This document shows positions 15,824 to 25,750 of a DNA stretch of 64,000 nucleotides, piece by piece; positions within the stretch are counted from its first letter, which is position 1, and each line of letters starts with the position of its first letter. A program made the position numbers and the translations under genes. The notes beneath the pieces were generated by a model. The model worked only from the letters and a program-made list of their open reading frames with translations, did not search any database and was not told the origin of the DNA. Origin of the DNA: Nitrospinaceae bacterium (GTDB lineage Bacteria > Nitrospinota > Nitrospinia > Nitrospinales > VA-1); the NCBI GenBank assembly GCA_021604505.1, contig BQJC01000001.1:1323501-1387500 (forward strand), written 5' to 3'.

Positions 15824-17148
15824 AAAAAGGCCTGATTTATTTAGGGGCTCCCGTTCTGTTACTTGCGATTTATTTACTTTCATCCAGTTCCAACAGTAAT
15901 GATTCGGAGCCAACAGTCGGATTCAAAACCACGGAGGTTTTGAAGGGCGACCTTGCCGTTAAAATCTCCGCGACCGGAGTTGTCGAGCCGAACTTCAAAG
16001 TGGAAGTGAAGTCCAAAGCCAGCGGAGAGGTTTTAAAGTTCCCTTTTGAGGAAGGTGACAAAGTTAAAAAAGGCGCTTTGCTCCTGCAACTGGATAAATC
16101 CGACGAACAACGGAATGTCGCCAAAGCAAATGCGGAAAAGTCCAGCAGCCTTGCCAAATTGCACAAGGCGGAAACCGCCCTCCTCCTGCAGGAGACTAAA
16201 TACGAGACCGATTTGCAAAAGGCCCGGTCCGGAGTGCAGGCCGCCGCCGCCAACTTGCAGGAGTCCGAAGACAAGCTGAATCGGCAGAAGGATCTTTTCG
16301 AGAAAAAATTTGCATCTCAGGAGACACTGGATGCCGCACAAACCGCTTACACGGTTAATAAGGAAAATTTGATTCAAGCCGAGGCGCAATTGCAGGTGGC
16401 GATCGATTCTGTTTACGACATCACCATGAAGAAAAATGAGATTGAACTCGCCAGGGCGGATGTGGAGCGCTCCGAAATTGCCCTGGACGAAGCTCAGGAG
16501 CGGCTGGATGAAACCGAGATCTTTGCTCCCATCTCCGGGGTGATCATGCAAAAACTGGTGGAAGAGGGGCAGATCATCGCTTCGGGAATTTCCAATGTCA
16601 GCGGCGGAACGCCTCTGGCGACCATCGCGGACATGTCCCGTCTGTTCATCATCGCCGATGTGGACGAGACCGACGTCGGCGTGGTGAAGCTCGATCAAAA
16701 CGTGACCTTATCCGCGGACGCATTCCCTGAGCAGACCTTTCAAGGTAAGGTTCGGCGCATCGCTCCCCAGGGAATTGTTGAAAACAGCATCACCATATTT
16801 AAAGTCAAGATCGAAGTCCTGGGGTCTGGAAAAAATATATTAAAACCCATGATGTCAGCCAATATTGAAATTGTCACCGAATCGGTCAAGGACGCTCTTT
16901 ATATTTCAAGAGGGGCGGTTCGAAAAGAGGATGGTGTGTCCTTTGTTGTGATTTCAGAAAACGGAGTCCCGCGAAAGGTCCCGATCGAAACCGGAATAGA
17001 AAATGCCATTTACACCGAGGTGATCTCCGGTCTGGAGCCAGGCCAGGAAGCCATATTGGGGGATTGGGAAAAAATTCTGGCGGAAGCCAGCGGTAAGAAA
17101 AAAGGATCGTCCTTGCGAAAAATTCTTTGGTTGATCCAGTCCAAATAG
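15820..17148 (+). CDS. Periplasmic adaptor (MacA/HlyD-like membrane fusion protein)
   Basis: A 442-residue adaptor. It has an N-terminal membrane anchor (residues 4-21), a lipoyl/barrel half (VVEPNFKVEVKSKASGEV), a long coiled-coil hairpin (about 90-225), the second lipoyl half (APISGVIMQKLVEEGQI), and beta-barrel and membrane-proximal domains. Its length and motifs fit MacA of MacAB-TolC. It would link the ABC permease encoded downstream with the TolC-like protein encoded just upstream. Confidence 0.92.
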   Translation: MKKGLIYLGAPVLLLAIYLLSSSSNSNDSEPTVGFKTTEVLKGDLAVKISATGVVEPNFKVEVKSKASGEVLKFPFEEGDKVKKGALLLQLDKSDEQRNVAKANAEKSSSLAKLHKAETALLLQETKYETDLQKARSGVQAAAANLQESEDKLNRQKDLFEKKFASQETLDAAQTAYTVNKENLIQAEAQLQVAIDSVYDITMKKNEIELARADVERSEIALDEAQERLDETEIFAPISGVIMQKLVEEGQIIASGISNVSGGTPLATIADMSRLFIIADVDETDVGVVKLDQNVTLSADAFPEQTFQGKVRRIAPQGIVENSITIFKVKIEVLGSGKNILKPMMSANIEIVTESVKDALYISRGAVRKEDGVSFVVISENGVPRKVPIETGIENAIYTEVISGLEPGQEAILGDWEKILAEASGKKKGSSLRKILWLIQSK

Positions 17149-17208
17149 TGGTGGTGTTTCGGGGTTATTTGCGCGGTATTGTGGTGAAAATACGAATGAA
17201 CAGCGAGT

Positions 17209-19098
17209 ATGAATTTGAAAGCAAGTTCAAGCCTGAAAAAGGTAAGGTGGTGGCAGGTAGATTTTCGAATATCCCAGTCTATTGTATGGGCGATGGCTTT
17301 TTTGTGTTTTCTGTCATTCCCCTCTCCTTCTTACGGTAAGGAGCTTTCTTATAAGGTCAATATCAAAGGCGTTGAAGACGATGATTTGAAAATAGCCCTG
17401 CAGGATTCCTCGAATCTCATCCAGTTAAAAGAAAAGCCGCTTTCCAGTCCTTCAGGTTTGATTTTACGCGCCCGCGACGATAAAAACCGGTTGCTGAATG
17501 TATTGAAGTCGTATGGTTTTTATTCCGGGAAGATGGATATAAAAATCGAAGAACAATCCGTCTTTTCCATGTTACCCAGTGGACTCCCGGATAAAGATCC
17601 TCTCGAGATCACCATCGAAATTGAAACCGGCCCTGTCTACAGTTTCGGTCAAATTCAAGTAAAGGGATTGGATCAATCCGGCTTGCAAGGTTTAAAGGTT
17701 GAGTTGCAACCTGGAGACCCGGCCAGAGGCCAATCGGTCCTCGACGCCGAGCGGGGATTGGTTTCCCGCATCAAGCTTGCCGGTTACCCCTATGTGCGTT
17801 CAGGCAAAAGGAAAGTGCGAGTCAACCATCAAAAGAAAACCATGGATGTCTTGTATGAAATAGATCCCGGTCCTTCGGCAACACTGGGGGACCTCTCTAT
17901 CAGCGGGTTGCAGGCGGTGAAAGAGAATTTCATATATAACCGGGCTCCCTGGGAAGAAGGCGATGAGTACGATCCTCGAATTTTGGAGAGATTTCGTTCG
18001 GACCTTACCGGGTTGGGGGTTTTCTCTTCGGTTAAATTGCGGATTCCTGAAAAATTGGATTTGAAGGGGGAGGAGATATCTCAACCTCTTCCGGTTCAAT
18101 TGGATGTTGAGGAGAGAGAGCCTCGGTTTTTTGGAGTCGGCGGCGATTTTTCGACCAATGAAGGCATTGGCTTGAACGCCTTCTGGGGACACCGGAATTT
18201 TTTTGGCGAGGCGGAAAAAGTAAGAATTAAAGCCCGGCTGGCCCGTATCGGGGAAAACGATTTCGACAGAATTGATCAAAAGCTGGGATTGGATTTTCAA
18301 AAGCCGGATTTTTTAGTCCGCAGGCAGAACCTTTTATTCAACGCTGAACTGGCGAATGAACACCCCGATGCATTTGAACGTCAAAGCATATCCTCCACTT
18401 TGGGGTTGAACCGTCCACTGAGTAAAACACTTTCGGTCAATGGGGGTATCGGTTGGGAGTTTTCATCCATTGAAGATGCGGACGGCAAAGGTGAGTTCGC
18501 CCTGTTCAGTTTTCCCATGGGTCTCAAGCACGACACCACAAAAAATTTGCTGGACCCGAAGTCGGGATTTCGCAACGAATTGAGCGTTACTCCTTTTACC
18601 GTTGCGGCTGGGACGGGTACTGCGTTCACCAAGTTCAGGGCTGGCAGTCGCGCTTATTATAAGGCCGCAAAAGATGGTTCCGTCGTATTGGCGGCAAGGT
18701 TTCTTCTGGGAAGCATCGTGGGGCCGGCGACGGATCAAATCCCGGCGGACAAACGATTTTTCGCAGGCGGCGGCGGTTCGGTCCGGGGTTACCAGTTTCA
18801 GAACGTCGGGCCGCTGGATAATTCCAACAACCCTTTGGGAGGAAGGAGTCTCATTGAGGTGGGGGTGGAAGCGCGGTTTCGATACAAGGATTTTGGTTTT
18901 GTTCCCTTTATTGACGGCGGCAATGTTTTTGATTCTCAGTTGCCGCAATTTGATGAAGATTTGCGATGGGGTGCGGGTTTGGGTCTTCGTTATTACACAA
19001 CGATCGGTCCTCTGCGGGTTGATTTGGCGGCTCCACTGAACCGCCGTGCAAACGACGATCCGGTCGCATTTTACATCAGCATCGGTCAATCGTTTTAA
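17209..19098 (+). CDS. tamA: Omp85-family assembly factor TamA
   Basis: A 629-residue outer-membrane protein. It has an N-terminal signal region (residues 27-43, ending PSYG), three POTRA repeats (about 45-310; GQIQVKGLDQSGLQGLKV is in the second) and a C-terminal 16-strand barrel. The barrel has the Omp85 lid-loop motif GGSVRGY and the terminal Phe recognised by Bam. The tamB-like gene begins 9 bases downstream. Together they form the TAM complex, which inserts outer-membrane proteins or carries lipids across the periplasm. Three POTRAs and the tamB neighbour distinguish it from BamA. Confidence 0.92.
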   Translation: MNLKASSSLKKVRWWQVDFRISQSIVWAMAFLCFLSFPSPSYGKELSYKVNIKGVEDDDLKIALQDSSNLIQLKEKPLSSPSGLILRARDDKNRLLNVLKSYGFYSGKMDIKIEEQSVFSMLPSGLPDKDPLEITIEIETGPVYSFGQIQVKGLDQSGLQGLKVELQPGDPARGQSVLDAERGLVSRIKLAGYPYVRSGKRKVRVNHQKKTMDVLYEIDPGPSATLGDLSISGLQAVKENFIYNRAPWEEGDEYDPRILERFRSDLTGLGVFSSVKLRIPEKLDLKGEEISQPLPVQLDVEEREPRFFGVGGDFSTNEGIGLNAFWGHRNFFGEAEKVRIKARLARIGENDFDRIDQKLGLDFQKPDFLVRRQNLLFNAELANEHPDAFERQSISSTLGLNRPLSKTLSVNGGIGWEFSSIEDADGKGEFALFSFPMGLKHDTTKNLLDPKSGFRNELSVTPFTVAAGTGTAFTKFRAGSRAYYKAAKDGSVVLAARFLLGSIVGPATDQIPADKRFFAGGGGSVRGYQFQNVGPLDNSNNPLGGRSLIEVGVEARFRYKDFGFVPFIDGGNVFDSQLPQFDEDLRWGAGLGLRYYTTIGPLRVDLAAPLNRRANDDPVAFYISIGQSF

Positions 19099-19107
19099 GT
19101 GAGACAT

Positions 19108-22100
19108 ATGTCATCAGTTTTAAAGAAAATAGCATTGACGGTCTGCCTTGTTTTGGCTCTTTTAGCATTCGCAGTGTTTAGCGCTCATGAATTGTTGCAA
19201 ACGGACTTTGGCAGGCAAAAATTAGTGCGTCTGATAGAGGACGCATCTTCCTCCCAAGGTCGACAATTAGACATTGAGTCTCTGGAAGGCGATATTTTTT
19301 CTTCAATGGCGCTCACGGGCATCATGGTTTCAGATTCACAGGGGCCCTGGCTGAAGGTGGATCGATTGGAGTACCGCTGGAATCCGTGGGGTTTGTGGCA
19401 AGGAAAACTCTGGATCTCGGAGTTCACCCTGAAAACCGTCGATCTTTTGCGGAAGCCCCAAGTGCAGGAACCGGAAGCACGCTCTAATGAGAAAAGTCAA
19501 TCACCGGCAATTTTACCGGCATCGGTCGTCGTCAACCATCTGGGAGCGGAAACGATTCGCGTCGGCGAGGATGTTTTGGGGCAGGAGTTTCAGTTTTCAG
19601 TGAACAGCCGCATGGCTTATATGGGGCTGTCAAAAGGCTTATCGTTGAATCTCACCCTGCAGCGGACCGACGAAATTCCCGGCAAAGTGAATTTGGAAGT
19701 TTCATTCATGCCGTTGGTTAAGGGGCTGGTGGTGGATCTCAAAGCCGAGGAACCCCCCGGAGGAATTCTAGTGCGCGCCTTTAAGGTTCCAGAATTGCCG
19801 GAGATGTCCGCCACCATTAAAGGGGACGGTACGCTGGATGACTGGAAAGGACAATTCGATTTTCATGCCGGTCCTTCCCTCGGCGCCGGGGGAGAAGCGG
19901 CGTTTCAAACGATTGCCAGTGAGCAATACGCCCTCGATCTCACGATGAATGCCAGGCTCGCGCCCTTTCTGCCTCCAGAAATTAAAGACGCCTGGAAGGA
20001 TTCCGTAGATTTTGAAACCCGCGTGATTTCGGAAGCGTTTCAAAAAATTAAAATTGAACGACTGAGCGTATCGCATCCTGCCGTCCGGTTGGACGCGGGG
20101 GGGGATGTGAGTATAGACGGCGGTGAAATGGCATGGCATTACACCCTGGTTGCCGGAAAAGATAAATTGTTTGCCACCCTGGCTCCTGGTTTTCACTGGA
20201 AGTCATTAAAGGTTTCCGGAACGGCGGAGGGGTTGACCACTCATCCGAATATTGATTTGACGCTAGATGCGGAAGGCGTGAAAGGCAAGGATTTTTCCGC
20301 TTCTCTGACCAATGCCCGGTTTCAAATCGCGCCCGACCGGCCGGTGGACCAGAGTGGGATGTTATTGGCTATTAAAGGTGAGGGGGTAATCGTTGAACCG
20401 GGCCTGGCCGACTCGGCGTTGCAGGAAATCATTCCCAGAAAGGTAACCTGGGGAATTCAGGGAAATCTTGACTTGGATCAAAGGCAATTCAATTTCGAAC
20501 GATTGCAATCCTCAAGTCAAATCGCCAAGGTGAATATGAAGGGCTTGTTGACAGAGTGGGGACAACAAGCGCAGGTAAAGGGAAATATCACCCTGCCCGA
20601 TTTATCGCAATTCTCACAAATTGCCAAAACGAAATTAGCCGGCAATTTAAAACTGGACCTGGATGTTGAATCCCAAAAATCCGGAAAAGCGGTTCAGGCT
20701 AATTTCGCGTCGCTGATCGAAAAAATGGAGTCCGGTTTTCCTGAAGTCCAGGCCCTGATAGGAGATCAGCTTGCCATCGGAGGCAGGGTCAGTTTGAATC
20801 CACAAGGTGTGATAACGGTCCAGACATTGGACTTTAAAGGCCAAGCCGTTTCCGGCGAGCTCAAGGCCTCCTTGACACAGGAGCAAAAAGTCGATGCCGA
20901 CTGGTCCGTCGTTTTCCCCAGTCTCGCCGCATTGTCCGCAACAGTGAATAAAAACCTTTCCGGTCAGTTGCATGTCCAGGGAAATGCCAGGGGCGTTCTC
21001 CCCTCTCCCACCGTCACGGCGAAGATTGAAGGCAAGAATCTGACGGTCGATGGGGCGTCCGTAGAAAAAGGACAAATCGATCTGACCGTGGATAATTTAC
21101 AGGCATCGCCATCGGGGACATTGGCAGTTCATGCGAAAGTGGATGGATTGGAGGCCGCCACTTCCACCCAGTTTGCTCTCAAACCGGACGATCGCCTGGC
21201 GCTCAAGAACATCAAGGTCGCAGGGCTGGGGACAGAAATCATTGGAGACCTGTTGGTGAATCTAAAGTCCCTTTCGGCAGTTGGAACCTTGAATGGCCGG
21301 ATACTTGATTATGCGGCGATCAATAATCTCGCTGAGCAGGAAATTTCCGGCAATACGACCTTCAAAGTGGACTTGTCCGCTGACAATGAACAAACGGTGA
21401 AGTTTTTAACGACCGTGGATGATTTCAACCTGAAGGGAGAGTCACCGGTCGCAATCAAGTACGTTGCTTTGTCCGGAAAAGTGACACACGCCTTGAAGGA
21501 ACCGGTGATCGAAAGTCAGTTACAGATTTCGGGAGTGACACACCAGGCGGCAACAGTGGAGAAAATGGTTTTGACGGTGGAAGGGTCGGTGAACAAAGTG
21601 GACTTCAAACTGACAGCGGACGCGGCTCCGACCGAGGGACCGAATGGGAACGTGAAAGCTTCGGGCCGTTTGAATTTGGAAGGCCCCGCTCAGGAATTGC
21701 AGTTAACCACAATGGCCGGAAATGTGGGTCAATTTCCTTTTCAAATGACCGAACCCGCCCTTCTTAAAGTGGCCGGGCAAAACATCGAATTGAACAAACT
21801 TGCCTTGAATATTAAGGATGGCAGTGTGTCCTCCAGCTTTAAAAAGAATGCCAGCGGAATCTTTGGCGATTTTACCGTGGAGCATTTTCCTCTGGATATG
21901 GTGAATCAATTGGTTCCCGGTTTTGGTGTTAAAGGAAATTTCCATGGAAAAGCCGTTCTCGATGGCAACTTTGAAAATCCCAAAGGACAATTGAAATTTT
22001 CCGTTGCCGATTTAACCGTTGATCAGGCCTCGACAAAAGGACTGCCGCCGGCCACCGTTAATTTGCAGGGCGATTGGAAGGCGGGTCAATCAAAAATTAA

Positions 22101-23505
22101 TATTGTTTTGAATCAACCTTCCGTAGGGGAATTGAAAGTAAACGGGGAGATTCCATTGCGGATGGCAAAAGACCCTATAGGGTTCATCGTGCCTGACAAG
22201 GCATCGATAAAAGCCAACGCGGAAGGTCAGGTGGGGCTGGATATTTTAAACGATATTCTAGTGGCGAGCGGTAGTCAGGTTGGAGGCAAGGTGGACCTTG
22301 CGGTTAAGGTCGATGGAACCGTGGATGATCCGCAAGTCGCCGGAACCGTCAAGTATCAGGATGGAAGCTATGAAAACCTGAAACTGGGAACGTCCCTCAC
22401 TGCCATTGAAGTGCTCACCACTTTCGATAGGAATCAAGTCAAACTGGAAAAATTGATCGCCCGCACCCCTAAAGAAGGCCTCATCTCGGGAAGTGGAACG
22501 GTGAAAAGATCGGGGGAAAAAGATTTTATTGCCGATTTGAAGCTGAGCACGAAATCCGCTCAGCTGGTGGCCATCGATACGGTGACGGCCCAGGTGACAA
22601 GCGACCTGCATTTAACGGGTCCAGTGAATGCCGCGTCCGTGATCGGTGAAGTCAAAATTGATCGTGCGGATATTTACGTTCCTAACCACATGCCGGCAAG
22701 TGTAGTGGTATTGGAAGTCGAGGAAACGAATGGACAGGAGACCGAAGGAACAATTCGAATCGAAAGCGAAACCGGCAAGAAAGAGGCACCGAAAATGGAC
22801 CTGGGGTTGAATGTGAAAATCAAGGCCCCCGATCAGGTTTTTGTGCGGGGCCGAGGGCTGGATGTGGAACTCATAGGTGATTTGCTGGTTACCGGGTCAA
22901 TTGCCAAACCCAAGGTGGATGGCTTTTTAAAGCTCCGCCGGGGGGGGCTGGAACTGCTGAGCCGCAAAGTTAAATTCAAGCAAGGTGTCGTCGGATTCGA
23001 CGGAGTGCCCGAGCGCGAGCCGGTCCTCAACTTCCAGGCCGAAGTCCCTTCAAAAAACATGACCATACTGGTCGCAGTGCTGGGGTCCGTTTCCAATCCC
23101 AGGTTTCAACTGAGCGCCGATCCCGAAATGCCGCAGGACGAAATCCTGTCCAATTTTTTATTCGATAAAAGCGCCGGTTCCATCACTCCGATAGAAGCGG
23201 TGCAGTTGGCCAATTCCGCCGCCAAACTCGCCGGGCTGGGCGGCCAGGGTCCGGGATTGATGGATACAGTGCGCGGGTCGCTGGGTTTGGACACCTTAAA
23301 ATTTTCAGAAGGCGATTCCGGGCCAGGCGTCGAGGCTGGGCGGTACGTCGCCGAAGGGGTTTATTTAGGCGTGAAGCAGGGGTTGGGAGAGGATTCCAGC
23401 GGCGCGGTTCTTGAGTATGAGGTCACCCCCAATATCACGGTGGAGAGCGATATCGGGGCGGATGCCAATTCCCGCGTGGGTGTTTCCATGGAATGGGATT
23501 ATTAA
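19108..23505 (+). CDS. tamB: Translocation and assembly module protein TamB
   Basis: A 1465-residue protein with an N-terminal signal anchor (residues about 6-27), followed by more than 1000 residues of repetitive beta strands typical of the AsmA/TamB lipid-conducting taco fold. The C-terminal TamB domain (last roughly 350 residues) includes VFVRGRGLDVELIGDLLVTG and DEILSNFLFDKS. It spans the periplasm and contacts TamA. The ATG at 19108 is preferred over the GTG at 19099, because AAGTGAG precedes it. Confidence 0.93.
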   Translation: MSSVLKKIALTVCLVLALLAFAVFSAHELLQTDFGRQKLVRLIEDASSSQGRQLDIESLEGDIFSSMALTGIMVSDSQGPWLKVDRLEYRWNPWGLWQGKLWISEFTLKTVDLLRKPQVQEPEARSNEKSQSPAILPASVVVNHLGAETIRVGEDVLGQEFQFSVNSRMAYMGLSKGLSLNLTLQRTDEIPGKVNLEVSFMPLVKGLVVDLKAEEPPGGILVRAFKVPELPEMSATIKGDGTLDDWKGQFDFHAGPSLGAGGEAAFQTIASEQYALDLTMNARLAPFLPPEIKDAWKDSVDFETRVISEAFQKIKIERLSVSHPAVRLDAGGDVSIDGGEMAWHYTLVAGKDKLFATLAPGFHWKSLKVSGTAEGLTTHPNIDLTLDAEGVKGKDFSASLTNARFQIAPDRPVDQSGMLLAIKGEGVIVEPGLADSALQEIIPRKVTWGIQGNLDLDQRQFNFERLQSSSQIAKVNMKGLLTEWGQQAQVKGNITLPDLSQFSQIAKTKLAGNLKLDLDVESQKSGKAVQANFASLIEKMESGFPEVQALIGDQLAIGGRVSLNPQGVITVQTLDFKGQAVSGELKASLTQEQKVDADWSVVFPSLAALSATVNKNLSGQLHVQGNARGVLPSPTVTAKIEGKNLTVDGASVEKGQIDLTVDNLQASPSGTLAVHAKVDGLEAATSTQFALKPDDRLALKNIKVAGLGTEIIGDLLVNLKSLSAVGTLNGRILDYAAINNLAEQEISGNTTFKVDLSADNEQTVKFLTTVDDFNLKGESPVAIKYVALSGKVTHALKEPVIESQLQISGVTHQAATVEKMVLTVEGSVNKVDFKLTADAAPTEGPNGNVKASGRLNLEGPAQELQLTTMAGNVGQFPFQMTEPALLKVAGQNIELNKLALNIKDGSVSSSFKKNASGIFGDFTVEHFPLDMVNQLVPGFGVKGNFHGKAVLDGNFENPKGQLKFSVADLTVDQASTKGLPPATVNLQGDWKAGQSKINIVLNQPSVGELKVNGEIPLRMAKDPIGFIVPDKASIKANAEGQVGLDILNDILVASGSQVGGKVDLAVKVDGTVDDPQVAGTVKYQDGSYENLKLGTSLTAIEVLTTFDRNQVKLEKLIARTPKEGLISGSGTVKRSGEKDFIADLKLSTKSAQLVAIDTVTAQVTSDLHLTGPVNAASVIGEVKIDRADIYVPNHMPASVVVLEVEETNGQETEGTIRIESETGKKEAPKMDLGLNVKIKAPDQVFVRGRGLDVELIGDLLVTGSIAKPKVDGFLKLRRGGLELLSRKVKFKQGVVGFDGVPEREPVLNFQAEVPSKNMTILVAVLGSVSNPRFQLSADPEMPQDEILSNFLFDKSAGSITPIEAVQLANSAAKLAGLGGQGPGLMDTVRGSLGLDTLKFSEGDSGPGVEAGRYVAEGVYLGVKQGLGEDSSGAVLEYEVTPNITVESDIGADANSRVGVSMEWDY

Positions 23506-23610
23506 TGTCCTTTTATCCCGAAAGGGAATGGTTTATTTCCTGCTTGCCTCTTCCGTCCGCCCATTGAGATAATCAATGCAAACACGGTATTTATTGAAAG
23601 AGAACCTGCG

Positions 23611-24294
23611 GTGATTGAAGTTATAGATCTATGCAAAACCTATCAACTGGGCAATGTGGAAGTCCCGGCTCTTGTGGATGCCAGCTTCCGCTTTGACCAG
23701 GGCGAATTCATCGCCATCATGGGTCCGTCCGGGAGCGGGAAGTCCACCCTGATGAACCTGCTTGGATGTCTCGACCTGCCGACATCCGGCATTTACCGCC
23801 TGGATGGTTATGACATTCAGGACATGACGCCCAACCAGCTTGCGGAAATAAGAAATCGTCGTATCGGGTTCGTGTTCCAGAGTTTCAACCTTCTGCCGCG
23901 CGCGTCGTCCCTGGAAAACATCGAACTGCCCCTGCTTTACGGCAGAGTCCCCAATTCATCTAAAATAGCGATGGATGCTTTGACCCGCGTGGGTCTGGCT
24001 CCGCGCGCCGGGCACAAGCCTGCGGAACTGTCCGGTGGAGAAAGACAGCGGGTGGCCATCGCACGCGCCATCGTGAATAACCCGTCCATCATCCTTGCGG
24101 ATGAGCCCACCGGAAATCTCGATTCCAAAACCGGTGAGGAAATCATGAACATCTTTACCCGGCTGAACCAGGAAGGAGTGATGGTCATTCTGGTCACGCA
24201 CGAACAGGAAGTCGCCCGATACGCCCGCCACGTGATCAATATGCGGGATGGAAAAATATTGAACCCGCAAATGAAAACGGAGACGATTTTCTGA
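23611..24294 (+). CDS. ABC transporter ATPase, MacB/LolD type
   Basis: A 227-residue ATPase with Walker A GPSGSGKST (residues 38-46), Q-loop FVFQSFNLLPR, signature LSGGERQRVAIARA, Walker B IILADEPTGNLDSKTG and the H-loop His in VTHE. The GTG start is at 23611. It belongs to the MacB/LolD/FtsE group. The permease gene follows with a one-base TGATG overlap, so the two polypeptides correspond to a split MacB. Confidence 0.93.
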   Translation: MIEVIDLCKTYQLGNVEVPALVDASFRFDQGEFIAIMGPSGSGKSTLMNLLGCLDLPTSGIYRLDGYDIQDMTPNQLAEIRNRRIGFVFQSFNLLPRASSLENIELPLLYGRVPNSSKIAMDALTRVGLAPRAGHKPAELSGGERQRVAIARAIVNNPSIILADEPTGNLDSKTGEEIMNIFTRLNQEGVMVILVTHEQEVARYARHVINMRDGKILNPQMKTETIF

Positions 24295-25502
24295 TGTTGA
24301 TCTGGGACCTGATAAAAATGGCCTTGCGCAGTCTGGTGGCTAACAAACTGCGCACCTTCCTGACGACGCTGGGAATCATCATTGGCGTGGCTTCCGTGAT
24401 CTCCATGATCGCTATCGGCGAAGGGGCCAAACAGCAGACCCTGAGCACTATTTCCAAGTTCGGGACCAATATCATCACCGTCAAGCCGGGCCGCAAAAAA
24501 ACCCGGCATGTTTCCAGCGACAAGGTGGTGACCCTGACACTGGAAGATGCGAACGCCATTGAGACCAGTGTGCCTCTGATAACCGGAGTCGCGGCCCAGG
24601 TGTACCGGCCGGCGCAGTTGAAGTTTGCCAATAAAAACACCAACACCACGGTTCGCGGCACTGGAAAAGAATACCGCCGGCTGGCCAATTTCGAAATTGA
24701 CCGGGGCCGGTATTTCAACGCCGACGAAATCAGAACTTCCCGGCAGATAGCCGTTCTGGGAACCACAGTGGTCAAAAATCTGTTCGAAAATGTGGACCCT
24801 GTCGGGCAAACCTTAAAGGTCGATGGCAAAAACTACCTGGTCATTGGAATCATGGAAGAAAAGGGAGCACTGAGCTGGTACGATCCCGACGATCAGATTT
24901 TCATCCCGGTGACCACGGCGCAGAAGCGGTTGTTCGGGATGGATTATGTGCAATCCATCGACGTTCAGGCGGCGAATATCGAGGATCTGGAAATCATCAA
25001 GTCCGACATCGACCGCCTGTTACGCTTGCGGCACAACATGCGGGAGGGGGAGGAAAGCGATTTCCACGTGCAGAACTCATCGCAATGGCTGAACAGCTGG
25101 GGCGACGCCGCGAAAACCTTCACTTACCTGTTGGGTGGCATCGCGGCAATCTCGCTGATGGTAGGGGGCATCGGCATCATGAACATCATGCTGGTCTCAG
25201 TGACTGAACGCACGCGGGAAATAGGGATTCGCAAAGCCATCGGCGCAAAAAAGCGCGAGATCATGGAACAATTTTTGATCGAATCGGTGCTGATGAGTTT
25301 TCTGGGCGGCGGCATCGGCATCCTGATCGGATTGATGATTTCCAAATTCGTTTCCAAATTGGGTGGATGGGAAACGGTGGTGTCTCCTGGGTCTATTCTG
25401 TTGGCGTTCGGGTTTTCAGTCGGCATCGGCGTTTTCTTCGGTTACTACCCAGCCAATAAAGCCGCCAATCTCAATCCGATCGAAGCCTTGCGGTATGAGT
25501 AA
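24294..25502 (+). CDS. MacB-type ABC transporter permease
   Basis: A 402-residue permease with one N-terminal membrane helix (NKLRTFLTTLGIIIGVASVI), a large periplasmic MacB_PCD domain (about 45-270) and three C-terminal helices. These contain the FtsX motif GIGIMNIMLVSVTERTREIG and end in ANLNPIEALRYE. It acts by mechanotransmission, pushing substrate through the adaptor and TolC rather than transporting across the inner membrane. It completes the tripartite system begun at 14228. Confidence 0.93.
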   Translation: MLIWDLIKMALRSLVANKLRTFLTTLGIIIGVASVISMIAIGEGAKQQTLSTISKFGTNIITVKPGRKKTRHVSSDKVVTLTLEDANAIETSVPLITGVAAQVYRPAQLKFANKNTNTTVRGTGKEYRRLANFEIDRGRYFNADEIRTSRQIAVLGTTVVKNLFENVDPVGQTLKVDGKNYLVIGIMEEKGALSWYDPDDQIFIPVTTAQKRLFGMDYVQSIDVQAANIEDLEIIKSDIDRLLRLRHNMREGEESDFHVQNSSQWLNSWGDAAKTFTYLLGGIAAISLMVGGIGIMNIMLVSVTERTREIGIRKAIGAKKREIMEQFLIESVLMSFLGGGIGILIGLMISKFVSKLGGWETVVSPGSILLAFGFSVGIGVFFGYYPANKAANLNPIEALRYE

Positions 25503-25605
25503 AACCCTTTCCTTTCAGAGAAGACTTTGCGAAAGAGGGTTTTTGAAAAAAGAAAAATGTCTAAAAGTAGATGCCATTGGTTTTTGATAGCAAAGAATTC
25601 TCAAG

Positions 25606-25680
25606 AAAATCCCCCTGGCCTCCTTTTAAAACGGGGGATCAGCTTCTCCCCCTTCCGTGAAAGGGGGCGGGGGGATTTTT
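25606..25680 (+). terminator. Nested GC-rich inverted repeat, probable terminator after macB
   Basis: AAAATCCCCC (25606-25615) pairs perfectly with GGGGGATTTT (25670-25679). Inside, CCCCCTT (25648-25654) pairs with AAGGGGG (25661-25667), and ATCCCCC can alternatively pair with GGGGGAT (25633-25639). It ends in T5. The C5/G5 modules resemble dispersed intergenic palindromic repeats found in many genomes. I see only this one copy in the window. Confidence 0.6.
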
Positions 25681-25750
25681 ATCCTCCTAACTTCAGCAAG
25701 GACGGCTCTACTTATGCAAATGTCTCTTTGCCTGGCAGAGATTGAATTCT

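Noticed and set aside
23937-24809. 290-codon open frame antisense to the MacB ATPase and permease genes
   Set aside because: It runs across two well-identified ABC genes and shows no independent domain or start signal.
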